A stretch of DNA of 64,000 nt from Nageia nagi (GCA_050084985.1 JBITNC010000001.1:113150001-113214000), one strand, 5' to 3'. Shown: positions 10,970 to 23,163, counted from the stretch's first letter. A program made the numbers and translations. Notes: generated by a model from the sequence alone, not told the origin.

Positions 10970-11195
10970 GAGTGGTTAAAAAAGTTCATCCTTCTCTAAA
11001 ATTGTAAACTATTGAAGTGTTTAAAAAGGTTTTTACTTCTCCAAAGTTGCAAATTGATGGAGTGGTTAAAAAGGTTCACCCTTATCCATGATTACAAATT
11101 TATGGAGTGGTTAGAAAGGTTTTCCCTTCTCCATGATTGCAAATGGTTGGAGTGGTTAAAAAGGTTTTCTCTTCTCCAAAATTGTAATTTTTTTA
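10970..11195 (+). repeat. Minisatellite, about 50-base unit, five copies
   Basis: Units GGAGTGGTTAAAAAGG...CCCTTCTCCA..., the same family as 4,975-5,200. The open frame at 11,012-11,245 arises from the repeat (recurring EWLKRF). Confidence 0.85.
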
Positions 11196-11279
11196 CTTAT
11201 TCCATATTACTTCCATTTTTGGGAAGCTTGTATATTATGAATTGATATTAAGTATGTTTATAGATTGATGGAAATTGAA

Positions 11280-11545
11280 CTGTGTTAGTCAAGTTGGCAT
11301 CTTATGGCTTGTGTATCTTGACAAAGTGGTATAGTCAAGTTAGCATTTTTGGCCTATTACTAGTAAATATTGACTAGATGGTATAGTCAAGTTGGTATTT
11401 ATGGCCTATGAATCATAAATCTTAACTAAGTGGTATAGTCAAGTTGGCATTTGTGGCCTATGGCTCAACTAGGTAGCATAGTCAAGTTAGCATTTATGGC
11501 TTATGAGTTGTAAATCTTGATTAAGTGACACAATCAGTATGGTAT
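11280..11545 (+). repeat. Minisatellite, about 60-base unit, five copies
   Basis: Units contain GGTATAGTCAAGTTGGCATTT followed by ATGGCCTATGA and AAATCTTGACTA-like words. Related to 5,270-5,460. Confidence 0.8.
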
Positions 11546-12100
11546 GTTGTGATTTTTTCTTCATCCAAATTATAATATTATTGATGGATACTTTAAACCT
11601 CCACTTCAAAAGGGATAAGAATGTATGCATATAGAGATAACTTTTAAGCTTATGGTTATGCATCATATTTTATGGTTGGAAATTAATGTTATTTCTTAAT
11701 TTAATGATGGAATGGAATTATTTCCTTGGTGGAATAGATTAATACCTTAATGATAAGAATAATTGCCTTAATATATTAATGGCAAGAAAAATATTCTTGG
11801 TGATTTCCATAATCTTTGGACAGATTATGGTGAAAATTTTAGCACATTAATGATTATGTGTGGTTATATGATTCTTTTGATGAATACTTATTTCTGAAAA
11901 TTCAATGGAGAAAATTTTATAAGTTGTTCATCACTTATTGGAACTATCATGATTAGATATGTGATATCACTTTAATAAATATTGTATATGATAACGTGAA
12001 CAACTCAATTAAAAGAGTTGGTGGCACTTACCATTTCACAAAGTAATGCATACTTTATAAATATCTATTGATATATAAATTAAGCGACATAATTCTAGTT

Positions 12101-12496
12101 ATGGAGAACAAGATACTAGCTCACTTAGGGTACTCTCCAAATGAGGGGGATGTATGTGAAAGAGTATAGAGTAATATTGGGAAAGATTCATCATTGGCTA
12201 GAGAGGCATTACAACTAAGAGATTTGGACAATGTTTTGTTAATGGAGCACCCCAATAAGTCCACAAGTGAACCTTATTTACAATGTGAAATGTTCAAGAG
12301 GAAAAGGGTAGTGAGAGATCAAGCATTTGACATGATATATAATGAGAAAAATTAGCTCATAACTAAGTGAGCATTTCTCCTTAAACACATACAAGAGTTA
12401 ACCAATGAGTTAGTGACTCTGAAACAACATGTCACTACTCAAGTTCCTTCCGTTACAAGATTTCAATTAACAATGAGACTTAGTAGTTATAAATAA
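12101..12496 (+). pseudogene. Decayed 131-codon frame of unknown origin
   Basis: An ATG at 12,101 opens a frame that runs without indel to TAA at 12,494-12,496, interrupted by only three stops (TAG at codon 23, TAG and TGA after NEKN and ITK). Composition differs from the surroundings: it is less AT-rich and its residues are varied (MENKILAHLGYSPNEGD, LEMEH-type and MEHPNKSTSEPYLQCEMFKR segments). The C-terminal part (KHIQELTNELVTLKQHV) could form a short coiled coil. I do not recognise a family; it could be a captured host exon or a remnant of a retroelement gag. It sits in the 3' half of element F, about 1 kb before the purine tract. Confidence 0.5.
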
Positions 12497-12499
12497 GGA

Positions 12500-13494
12500 T
12501 TGGTAACTAAAATATGATTTTTGGGTGTTAAATTAGTTTATATGTTAAACATCCAATAGTGAAATCAATTGAATTTCAGCCTTGTTATAGGATATTATGT
12601 ATGTCAGTGCACTTAATAAATATGATATTGAATTAATGTAATGCATGCTTATATTACATTAAAACAAGCATGTTAAATGATATGTGTATATATTTATGAA
12701 TAACTTAATCATTTTTATTCATTTATTTAAGCCTTTCTTTAGATGAAGTTGACCTAAGGGGGAGAAATTACTCTTAAATGATATCAACTTACATATAGAA
12801 AAGCTACAAAAAATAATAATAAAATGAAGTTATATCAACACATAGCATATTTTAGGATGGTAAATTATTCCTTAAATCTTTTACAATGGTAAAGTTATCC
12901 TTAAGAGAGACTAAAGTATAAATTATTGGGAACTCTTATACTTTGCTTCTAGAAGGACCTTTTGTTATCCAAATGATAATAACTTATTTATATACCTTAG
13001 AGTGAATAATGAACTGATAAACATATATTTTGTGATTATTGGTTTGCTTAGCATATTTATGATAACTTATAGTGTGACTATAGGCTTATTTAGCATGAAT
13101 TATTGTATACTATTTTATTAGTTTATGAATGGCATTGTTTGATTCATCTATCTTATGTTGAAATGAATGTATGATACATGTATCTGATCTTATTTATGAG
13201 GTGCTTATAGATTGCAAGTGTGTGGGTTACTTACTTCTAGTATGCAAGCTCATTGAGGCTCATCATGTAAAAATAATATTGAATGATTACTTGTTCATTA
13301 TAACCAATTATGGCTAATGATTATTATGTTGTAAACCATTTGCTAAAATGGTTAAGTAGTTGAGTCTTATTTAGAATCTAAAGTATATTACTTCTCAAGA
13401 TGTCAAGTTCCCATCTTCGATTGTATTTATTATGGAGGAGAGCTCTCTTATACTTTGTTTCTATCTTCTCTTATCTCTATCCCAATATTGCATT
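12500..13494. other. 3' untranslated part of element F
   Basis: No coding. Around 13,200-13,330 the sequence (GCAAGCTCATTGAGGCTCATCATG and neighbours) matches A at 5,810-5,850 and, inverted, the copia copies at 33,690-33,720 and 55,590-55,620. Confidence 0.6.
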
Positions 13495-13503
13495 AAGGGG
13501 GAG
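13495..13503 (+). other. Polypurine tract of element F
   Basis: AAGGGGGAG directly before the 3' LTR start TGTTAGAAC; a normal plus-strand priming site for plant copia elements. Confidence 0.85.
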
Positions 13504-14148
13504 TGTTAGAACTTGTAATGCATTATTTTGTAAATAACTTAGGTTTATTATTCCTAATTAATTAAAAAACTAAAGGAACATATACAATACATAAGAAAGA
13601 AAATATTTTGTACTATGAAATAATCCATTTATTATGTATACAAATGTGGAGCCCCATCTATTTTATATTATGGGTATATCCACATATGCATGTTGTCCCA
13701 CATACTTAAAATAGAAGTATGGGCATATGTAATAAGGTATGGATAAAAAGCCTTCCACCTACCATTCTCACCTAATGTGAGGATGTGGCTATCCTATGGA
13801 TGTTGGTATTCCCCTTATGTAAAAGGGTGTACCAAAGTATGATTTGAGCCTCTAAAAGGAAGGTAGGCTTGTTGTAAAATACACACTTGTAGGAGCATTG
13901 TTATGATACTAGTTTAGAGATATAGATGATAAAAAATTTGTAAGAGAGATTTTATCTTAAGAATTAATAGACTTAGATTCAAGTGGATGTATTCTCTTAT
14001 AGAGAAACCATTATACTTCTTTTATGTTAATTTGTGAGATTGCTTATTGTTATGTTGTTTGAGATATTGTTATTTTTGAAAGTAATTTGAGTGTAATTTT
14101 TGGAGTTCGTACAAGTGATCTTGGTTATGGAATTCTTCAATTCCTTAA
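13504..14148 (+). repeat. Element F 3' LTR
   Basis: Starts TGTTAGAACTTG after the purine tract. Its end matches the 5' LTR end at 7,300-7,314, with the final CA changed to AA. The telomere-like repeats begin at once (TTCCTAATCCCTAAACCC). Confidence 0.85.
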
Positions 14149-14149
14149 T

Positions 14150-14880
14150 TCCTAATCCCTAAACCCTAACCCTCTACCCCTAACCCTAACATCTAACCTA
14201 AACCCCTAACTCAAACCCAAACCCAAACCCCTAACCCTTAAACCCTAGCCCCAATATTTAAACCCTAACCCCCAATTTTATATATTTAGTATTTTTTTGA
14301 ATTATAATATTTATATTTATAATTTTTTTTAATTATTAAAAATTTGTATTATAATATTGTTTATGTTTTTTTAATCATTATTGCTACTACTAATGCACAC
14401 ATTAATACCATAAAAGATGAGCATTAGGGTATGTACATTATAGGTGATGTAGACAGACATTATAACCCATAAACCCTAACCTTTGAACCCTAACCATTAA
14501 CCCTAACCTCAAACCCAAACCCTTAACCCCTTACCCTAACTCCTAACACTTAAATGTCCCTAACCCTAACCCTTAAACCCTAACCCCAAATTTTATTTTT
14601 ATTTTTAAATTATAATATTTATAATTTTTTAATTTTTTATTATTAATTTTTTAATTATTAATATTTTTTATTTTTAATATTAATATTTATAATTTTTAAT
14701 ATTTATATTTATAATTTTTAAATTATTAAAAATTAGTATTACAATTTATTTTATGTTATTTATCGTTCCTGATGCTATACTTAACATGCACCTTGATGCT
14801 ATAAATGATGAGCATTAAGGTATGTATTACGAGGTTGACACAACTCTTGATGTAAATATTGATGCCAAGTGCATTAAATC
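14150..14880 (-). repeat. Complex satellite: telomere-like plus AT-rich, two units
   Basis: Two tandem units (about 14,150-14,465 and 14,466-14,880), each made of a CCCTAA-type tract, an AT-rich tract with AATTATTAAAAATT, and a tail with GATGAGCATTA.GGTATGTA. The units differ by indels in the AT tract. This couples degenerate telomere-like DNA to a non-telomeric sequence in one repeating unit. Confidence 0.75.
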
Positions 14881-14934
14881 AAACAAACATAATGAACATT
14901 TAAAAAGAGAGACTTGTCACTTTCAACCTGCTCA

Positions 14935-15440
14935 TTAAGAAAATATACTGCAAGCTCATTAACAACATTAAACATTATGTTCTTAAAGGGAATTAACATA
15001 TGGCAATAGTCCATAGATAAGTACCCTCCCATTTTGTAAGTAAATTATCTTGATAAGCACAAACCAAACATAGGGGGAAGGTCAACAACTATGATATCTT
15101 GAATGATTGAAACTCTTAGACACCTATGAAGCTTCATTAGAACATCTTTTACTACACCAAGGGTTTTGACATTTGTGCCATCCAACTAGAGTACTCTAAT
15201 GGAATCTCTATTGTAGGTAAATCCAATGACATCAAATACATTTTTAGGCATAATTATCATGGAAACCCCTGAATCTATCATACAATTATGGACAATGTGT
15301 CCTTCTAATTCAAGGGTAATGTTAAAAGGAGGAGATTTATTTTCTCCCATACTAAGTAATTTTGTATCTGCATCCAAACAAAAATTTAAGTTTTCATCTC
15401 CTTTAGTTTGGATTAACAATGCAACCTTCAATAAGTCCAT
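14935..15440 (-). pseudogene. G1 gypsy aspartic protease remnant
   Basis: The minus-strand frame at 15,440-15,186 reads ...HNCMIDSGVSMIIMPKNVFD, with the retropepsin motif D-S-G (usually DSGAS/T). A near copy is at 32,029-31,826 in G2. Homology to G2 continues leftward to about 14,935, where G1 stops and satellite DNA begins; RNase H, reverse transcriptase and integrase of this copy are absent. Confidence 0.8.
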
Positions 15441-15559
15441 CTATTTAGAAATATGCAAGGTATCAAAGAGTAATTTTCTTAATGGTATTATTTTTAGTTC
15501 ATCCATAATGTTGTATGGAACAATACAAGAAGAACTCTCTTTTGGATACTTTCTTTAAT

Positions 15560-17260
15560 AAGAATAAGTTGCTACTTCTCTTTGAGTCCTTCCAAGGTAT
15601 GGGAATTTAAATCTTTTGGCTTCTTTCTCCCTTTCTTGAATTTCTAGAGAAGCAAAAGGTTGAGTAGCTTATTTTTCCAAAACTTACTATTCTATTAAAA
15701 TCTTATCAATAGCCAAAGATTCACCAATAGGTCATTTTGATGGTAACTTGGAAAAATAAGTAGATGGAGTTTGAATGGTATTAGCTAGATGAGATTGTAT
15801 ATGCCTTTGAGGTTAAAACTATTTAACTGCATACCTTATTCAATAACTCCTTTAGCAGATTCCAATAAAATAATAAGATTTTCCTCATATTCTCCTTAAT
15901 CAATAAAATAACAATGTTGATTCCATCATTCACTACCAACCATGTTTAATATTGCAATATTAGACATGAATTCTGAACATGAGGGGCATCACATGCTCTA
16001 CATAAATCCTAATTAGAAGAATAAATACATGCCTCATGAGACATATATACTCTATTTATCTTGGGTAGATCTCTTTTTTGTGGTTGATCTCTAGCAAGAT
16101 AGGTATATGTCCTTTGTTGACCTCAATCATCCCTTTGATCATAGTAGTCTCACCTCTGATTCATCCTCTTTACAGCTATCCATTTATTAGACAAAGTTCT
16201 TACAAGAGCTTCCAATTCAAACAATCTTCATTTGAATGACATTGTCTTATTGCACATTGCTACTTGAGGTAGGTACAAGAAGTGTTAATTGAGGAAATGG
16301 AGTAGGTAAGGGAAGTTGGGGTTATGGTGTAGGAAAAGCAAGATGAGGTTGTAGTACCAAAACTTACAATTGGGGTAATTTATGAGCTTGAGCTTTAGGT
16401 GGAGAAGGATAAGTTTGCATTGAAGGTTGCATGGAATATGAGGGTGCATATGAGATAGATGCAAAAAATCTAGAAGGAAGCTTTCCCATAGAAATGAGAG
16501 AAGCTTAAGCTTGCAAAGCAACTTTATAAATGTCCAAAAATTGTTGAGGTCTAATCATTTGAATCCTTGAGGTTAAATCAAGAGTAAATGCTCTAAGATA
16601 GAATATTAAATCCATTGAAGGATGGGGTCTCATAGCTAGAGGTACTCTAGCCTAAGATTTAAAAAATCTTAAATTAAAATCAGATACATTCTCTTAAATA
16701 TATATTTGAATAATATTGAATTGAGATTGCAATGAGAAGATATCACCAACCTCATTAAATTCAATAATGAGGGGTTCTACAAGTTGATCCTATGGATATA
16801 TGGAATTGGTCAGAATTTTTTTGTACCAATGCAAAATATTACTAGAAAGAGACATAGCAAGCAATCTGAGTATCACATCTTCATGGACTATGGTATGCTT
16901 CTTTTCCATATCTACAATATCTTGATAATGTTCATAAGAAATGTTTCATTACCATACCAATTTTATAAAACTTTAATACCTTACACTTGAATCTTATGGG
17001 GATTTGCAACTTAGAGAGCTTCATAAGTATTCTATTCTAGATAAACAAGAGGTTGAGTTAGTTAAGCCATTATAACAAGTGGATTGACTATATTCCTATG
17101 AGTGAAAAGTGGAATAGAGTTCAACACAATGGTGGTTAAAATATGAATAAGATCTATAAGAGATATGGATTTTTTAAATAGAATTTTAATAGATCTTTCA
17201 TAAATTTAGACATTAAGGAATTCTTTGAATTTTCTAGTTTGTGACTTTGTTCTCATAATA
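15560..17260 (-). pseudogene. G1 gypsy gag remnant
   Basis: Homologous along its length to the G2 gag (41,340-42,230 and 32,030-32,950), including LVYxxxN, VANPHKI and LLCKLKLLSF. About 16,000-15,960 reads C-x2-C-x3-H-x4-C (CRACDAPHVQNSC), a zinc-knuckle-like motif near the end of gag. Many stops and frameshifts. It begins just after the primer-binding site at 17,332-17,340, so this is a 5' part of an element whose LTR is the one shared with G2. Confidence 0.7.
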
Positions 17261-17331
17261 AAAAAAAAAAAAAACTAAAATAAGTTGAAATTTAAAAAAT
17301 ATTCTAAGCTCAATCTTTTCAAAGTTATGTA

Positions 17332-17340
17332 GAGTCACCA
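17332..17340 (-). other. Primer-binding site of G1 (Tat/Ogre-like)
   Basis: The minus strand reads TGGTGACTCTACAT three bases after the LTR end (TATATCA). This resembles the TGGCGACTC-type sites of Tat/Ogre gypsy elements, which pair with tRNA-Arg, with C-to-T change. The G2 counterpart reads TGGTAACTTTGCAT. Confidence 0.5.
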
Positions 17341-17343
17341 TCA

Positions 17344-19330
17344 TGATATAATGATTATGCACAATTTAATACAAGGTAGGAGATCATCCCACTGGGTATG
17401 CCAAAAAGAATTATAATACTATTGACTAAGATGTTGTAATATTTCACATGCACCCATGTATTAAAGTCACAACTATAATTCTGATGAATGATTTTAGTAC
17501 TAGAAATCTATCTCTAAAGAAGATTGGTTCCTATCAGGATTGGACTAGGTTTTACAAAAGTAAAGGTGTAGAAAATAAACTTTCAATACTAAAGCAAAAT
17601 TAAAATGCTAGGTTAGTGGGTGAAAATAAGAAAAAACAAATATCTATACCAACACATGCATCCATTATAGTATAATTCAACTTGGTCAAATAATTTGATT
17701 TTATAACCACCAAATAATATATGATATTCTAAGTAATAATACCCTACAAACACTTTATAGATATGAATTAACTACTGACCTCATAGTCCACGAAGTGCAA
17801 ATAAACATATCATACACTCATTTAATAACAATGAAAAATAAATCATAGTTAAGATATCAAGAAGCAAATTGCATTCTATTATCATTGGTGTTAGTACAAA
17901 ATAGGGGTAATATCTACTATATTCAACCCCTTCTCCTTCAACGAAGGTAATACTCATAGTTTCTCTATAGAAAATATCTTCTAATTAATCTCTAATTAAC
18001 TATGACATATTAATTATTTATAACTAACTAAATAAATATTTACAAAGTATCATATTTGATCTCTGATAAGATTTAAAACTCAAATTTAAATATACAAAGA
18101 TCTTGATCACTCTTCCATGTGTGCTAACACCCTCCAATTTTTTTGGAACTTAAAGATCTAAATTTGGAAGTTTAAATCACCTTCTTGGAATGAAAAAGTA
18201 TTTTTTAGGGGTTCTAGCAATATGTATAGGTATTTAAATTTAGATGGATATGTCAAAATCAAATACAAAGGAAAAGTATATAATTTTGGCAAAATGTTAT
18301 AGGCATGCTTTGATCTGGATGGCCAAAACTTGATTCTTCAAAATTAGAGCACTTCAAGTGCTTGATCTAACTTGTGATTCTTCATGAAATATTATTAAAC
18401 CACCTAGGATAGGGCTAGAACTAAAGAAATTAGTTTTTTTTATTTTCCCATTATTTTGGAAGAATATGGTCTACTCTACTTTGTTAGATCTCTACCAAAA
18501 TTAAATGCTCTACAAAACATTAAAAAATGGCTAAGTATAATGGTATTTGGTTTTTCTACCATCTCAAAAAACTATATTTACCTTGATTCTATTATATTTT
18601 TTCCAAAATCAAACACTATAAGAAATGCTTACAAATAACTAAGGACTAATACTATTCTATTTTACCACTATTTCGATAACTAGTATGCACTCCAGTACTA
18701 CTAGATCTCCATCGAAATTAAATACTATGAGAAATATCTAAAACTGACTAAGCATAAATATTCTATCAAATAGTAAATGATAAAAAAAAAGTTCATACCC
18801 ATATAGAACTCTTCTTATTTCTCCACAAATGTGTATGAGTATATAATAAACTCTTTCCATTATTTCTTATTGAGTTGACACAACTTTCTAGAACTATAAG
18901 GATCTTCAAGTTAAAAGTGTTAGAGCATAAATTTTATGATGAAAAAGTCACTATTTCCTTCAATATTGAATCATTTATATCCTAAATGGCATCACAATGT
19001 TATGATAGTAGCATAAGCTACAGATCTTGTGCTTGAGGCTCTAGATTTTTCAATCCAAAATTTACAAGCAAAGGAAGCTAGAGGTGATTTAGAGAAAGTT
19101 TGTGACATTTGTAAGGCTTTAAATATTGATATTTTCATGGTAAGTTAATGATAAAAGATATTAAATCTTACTTTTAATAATAAATATAATGTGAAGAAAT
19201 GTTTCTAAATTTGGAGACAAAACATGAAAAAATTGACTATCTATTAAATGCTACATAAATGATTTCAATGTATAAGAAGTAGTTTTCAAAAATAAGTTGA
19301 CATGATGAGCCTCAATGAGTAGTTCTCACA
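17344..19330 (-). repeat. Gypsy LTR shared by G1 and G2 (3' LTR of G2)
   Basis: About 2 kb directly repeated at 42,317-44,258 (for example ATCACTCTTCCATGTGTGCT, AGGCTCTAGATTTTTCAATC). On the minus strand it starts TGTGAG near 19,330 and ends TATATCA at 17,344. The left side carries a primer-binding site and gag, so it serves as 5' LTR of G1; the right side carries the end of G2. The start is less certain than the end, because a 24-base similarity continues beyond it. Confidence 0.65.
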
Positions 19331-19399
19331 ACTTTACCCCCAAGGTGTAGATAGAAGTGCTTCACAACTTCACCCTCTAAGGTGTAGATGATAAAATTC

Positions 19400-22300
19400 T
19401 CCTCTACAATCTTCAAATTTGCATCCTTCTTAGCATAAGCATCCTACAAAATCTTCAATTCATCTTGAAGTTTCTTCATCTCACCTTCTAGTGTCATATA
19501 TTTAGTATCTTTATTCTTTAGATAATATTTCACTAAATTAATTTCAAGCACCAAGGCCTTTATCTAGTTATTTTTCATATTAAGCTCAATTCCTTTTGCT
19601 TTGAGCTCTTCTTCTCAGTCTTCTACAACATTTTGAAGATTTTGAAGATTTTGTAGCCTCTTGTAGTTTTTGAATATTCTTATTCAATAGGTTAATTTGT
19701 GTTAAATGAAATTTTCCTTTCTCATATACCACTTTTTGTTGCCTCTCTAGCTTATTCACTTCTCTCTTTAGAAGGACCGCATCTGCATCCATAAGGGTCA
19801 TACTGATTTTCATAATTTTCCTCTTATTCATTTGATTGATCTTATCAAATCTAAGTTGTAGGGAAATTCCTTGGATACTCGAAGCTTATCTTGAATATTT
19901 GTCAATTGTCTTTATTAATATCTCAAGGACTTGCTTCTAGATGTCCATAGATGTGTCTAGTTGGATTTGTCCTAGAATTTCCTATTCTTTCTTCTTCATT
20001 TTCTCAAACCACTCTTGTTTAGATTTTTCTATTTTTCAAAAATTTATAATTTATTAAGAAGTATATAACTTTGTATTAAATTGGGAGGAATAATAGTTAC
20101 AACATCTTTATCAGTGTTAGATTTATCACTTATCTCCTTTTGTTGAGGGCTATTTAGTACTACATTCTCTCAGGCAGGAATATCTTGAATTTGCTCTAAA
20201 ATTTATACTTCTTGAATTGTCAAAGATGTTTCCCTCTTCTTTTGTATAGGCTTTTCAAGTTTTGATGCATCCTTGGGAAAAGATTGATTTCTATGGCTCC
20301 TTCTTCTCTTCTTCACTATGAAAGGTTTAGCAATATCGGACTCCTCACCTCCACTATTTTTTGGCTTTTTTGCTTTAGCTAATACATCTTTTGTTTGTGT
20401 AGAGTAGGATCATCACTTTCAGTAGTGGATCCTTTTAAGATTAACTTCATATCTTTTGGATTTGTTTATTTTTTACCTTTGTTTAGTCTCTTATATGTTT
20501 TCTTGGGATCATTAAATTTTCTTTTCCTTGTAATCTTCTTTCCAAAAGCATCTTCATTTCCCAACTACTTAGCTAATGTAGCATCTTTCTTCTCCTACTC
20601 TTTCCTTTGTTTCTCTTCATCTTCCATTAGTTTTCTCTACATTTCCTTCATATATTCAATATCTTTATCTAATACATTCATGTTTGTAACTCGATCCTTC
20701 ATGGTAGCTTCCAATAATTTGGAATCTTCCCCATGCTTCTGCTATTTTTTCAATAATGCCTCTTCTTATGGAGTTAATTATTTTTTTCTCTTATCAACTT
20801 CTTGAAATTTAAGAATTATTCTAGTGCTTCTCTTTGTTGAATCCTTTCCTTTTTTGAGGTGTATTGCTTATCATAACCTTTAGAAAAAGCTTTATCATGG
20901 TCACACATTCATGGCAAAGACTTTTGCTTACTTTCAATCCTATACTATATGAAGCATTTCCTTTTATGCTCTTAGAAATCATAATTGTCTAGGATATTTA
21001 GCAAAGCTTTTAGTAAATTATTCTCTTTATTAGTAGTAGTTGTAAAATCAATTCTGATGACATATTTTTGCCTCCATAAGGCTATGTATGATGTCTCTAA
21101 CAGAGACTTTGATAAAAAAAAAAAAGGTCATTTATCAAGATTATGTTGGTGATTTTTTGAACTTATCCATGGATACCCTGATAAATTTGGAGCTTTTGAG
21201 TTGATAGATTTTAGATGAGTGATGAATACTCGATATGGATCATATGATCAAGAAATGATAATTTGTGATAGCTGTAATTTTTGAATCTTTATTTTCAAAT
21301 AACCCAAATAATTCTTGTGATGAGCTTGAATAGAATCAAAGCCAAGAGGGTATGTATATAAACTCTTCTTCCCCTGAGGGAATCCCTACATTGTTTCTAC
21401 ATAATCTTCTTACCTAGTAACCTCTACAACAAATAACCAATTTGAAACATAAAAAGGCAATTTCATGGCTTTATCATAAAAACCACTCAATAAGATGACT
21501 ATATAGTTATCAATAACATAATAGTCAACCTTCTTAAATTGACCCATCTTCAAATTTTATTAAGCTATTGGAAATAAAATTCAAAGCTAAAAAGAGGAAA
21601 TATCATGCAAAATCATAATATGACCTATTGATGCTTAACACCTAAGTTCATTGATCAACCCTCCCCAAAGTACCATCTTTATTCTTTTGGTTGAGTTGCA
21701 AATCATGAAATGCTTTCGGATGTTAATGAAGTAAAAGCCAAAATAGCATAAAGGAATAATGAAATTGGTTGAGACTATGAATATTTGCTAGCCAAATAGC
21801 CAATCTATCATCAATCATCTCAAACCAATCCTAGTGATATTTATCATAAATTTTTATTATTGGGTGTGCCATTATGAAATATTCTAAATGGACAATTTGA
21901 ATGTCTTTCTCCCCATAAAGCACCATGATAAGGATATGAAAATGGGCCATGCCAAGATTAAACCTTGAAATTCTATATATATTCTTCTTTTTCATGATAG
22001 GGTTCAGCAAATAAGAATTTAGCCAATTATCTAATGAATATTTCTCTAAATCTTTGGTAGATACTTTTACATTGGCCCAATCTAATGAATCATTTGGCTA
22101 ATGAAAGGTTTTGTACATGGAAAAATTATTCAAATCAAAAATAACATTTTCTTAGTTATTTTGTACATTTTTAGACTCATGAAATATTTTCTTAGCTAGG
22201 GCATCTACAAGTTTAGGACAAGGATGGTATCTTTCACACAAGAATGGAAGTATAAACTCAATTTTGTAAATAAGATTACATAATTGATTATCTTTAGCAT

Positions 22301-22412
22301 TATCAGCTTCTACGAGTTTGGTTTTCAAATCAACATGATTATCTAATATATTTATATCAAAAAAAATATTTCTATCATTTATAGTACTATGAGTAGCTAT
22401 GAACTTACCCAT
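19400..22412 (-). pseudogene. Extra coding remnant downstream of G2 integrase
   Basis: The minus strand from 22,412 shows long stretches of protein-like sequence with stops: an N-terminal part (MGKFIATHSTINDRN, IEFILPFLCERYHPCPKL), then SLDNWLNSYLLNPIMKKK, GMAHFHILIMVLYGEKD and WFEMIDDRLAIWLANIHSLN, followed by a very charged, Lys/Glu-rich half (about 20,850-19,590) with coiled-coil character. A 37-base tandem repeat lies at its end (19,321-19,396). I recognise no domain. Position between integrase and 3' LTR suggests an additional ORF of the element, as known in some Tat-type elements; a captured host gene is the alternative. Confidence 0.5.
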
Positions 22413-22599
22413 TTTGTAGAATCATCAAACAAGAGCTACAAATAGAGAAATCAAAATCTAGAAGATGCAAACCCTAGGGCTCCTATTGTCTTGAAAAAAT
22501 CATAAAGGAAAAATATGCTAAGGTACATATTTGAAATGGGGGTAAAGCAAATACAAGAAATAAAATTAAATATATACATATAATTACATAGTTAGTGGT

Positions 22600-23160
22600 T
22601 AAATGGTAGCGTATAACTTTAAATGTTGGTCATTGATTATGATCTAAAGGACCCAACCATCTATTCCCTCAGGATCGAATGCAATGTTATGGATTTGTTT
22701 TGTAATGATATATGGTCTAGACCATAAAAAATCAAACTTCCAGTGGTGTCTAGGCTTGGTTCTATCTTTTTCCCATTTGAGAACCAAGTCATCAAGCTTG
22801 AAAGATACATTAGATGCATACTTTTTATCAAATAATCTCTTAATCACACTATTTATTTTTTAGATTTCTCTATAAGAATTCTCCTAAAGCTTGTCTAGGT
22901 ACATCAAACCAAACATCCTTACCTATAATGGGTCTGAATCATTCATCTCATATTGGTTTAGTTGTAAGGTAAGTAACTCAATTTGAGATGGTAATATAAC
23001 TCTTTTTATATAACCAGAATATAGAGGGAATTATTTATGGAAGATTTGTAAGTGATTTGGTCTTCCCATAGTGTCAGGTTGAGCTTTTTGTCCTAGTCTT
23101 TCTAATTGTCATCTACTATCCTTTTCATGATTCTTAACAAAATTTTATTTGTTGATGCAA
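22600..23160 (-). pseudogene. G2 integrase, C-terminal part
   Basis: Minus strand from 23,160: STNK-type start, RIMKRIVDDN, LTLWEDQITYKSS (family pattern 'a.W.dr.t.k.s.g.sPf'), then at 22,847-22,644 FKLDDLVLKWEKDR and KFDFLWSRPYIITKQI, the usual 'v(G)DLVLkw....KF...W.GPY.I' C-terminal block. It continues the integrase core at 23,889-24,480 across the plastid insert. Confidence 0.85.
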
Positions 23161-23163
23161 CTA

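Larger units (their letters stand above)
7165..14148 (+). mobile_element. Element F: large non-autonomous LTR retrotransposon (copia-related)
   Basis: A truncated 5' LTR (7,165-7,316), primer-binding site, about 6.2 kb interior, purine tract and 3' LTR (13,504-14,148) on the plus strand. I find no gag, protease, integrase or reverse transcriptase in the interior; it holds a GC-rich block, tandem repeats shared with element A, one 131-codon decayed open frame and a 3' untranslated block shared with the copia copies. It fits a large derivative without its own enzymes that depended on related copia proteins. The left LTR is fused to an inverted LTR copy, so the left end is rearranged. Confidence 0.75.

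Noticed and set aside
10133-11245. Plus-strand open frames of 63-77 codons
   Set aside because: The first and last follow tandem repeats (117- and 50-base units) and repeat the same peptide words; the middle one has no similarity I recognise.
20395-20805. 136-codon plus-strand Ser/Phe-rich frame
   Set aside because: Opposite strand of the Lys/Glu-rich remnant 19,400-22,412; composition is that of an antisense shadow.
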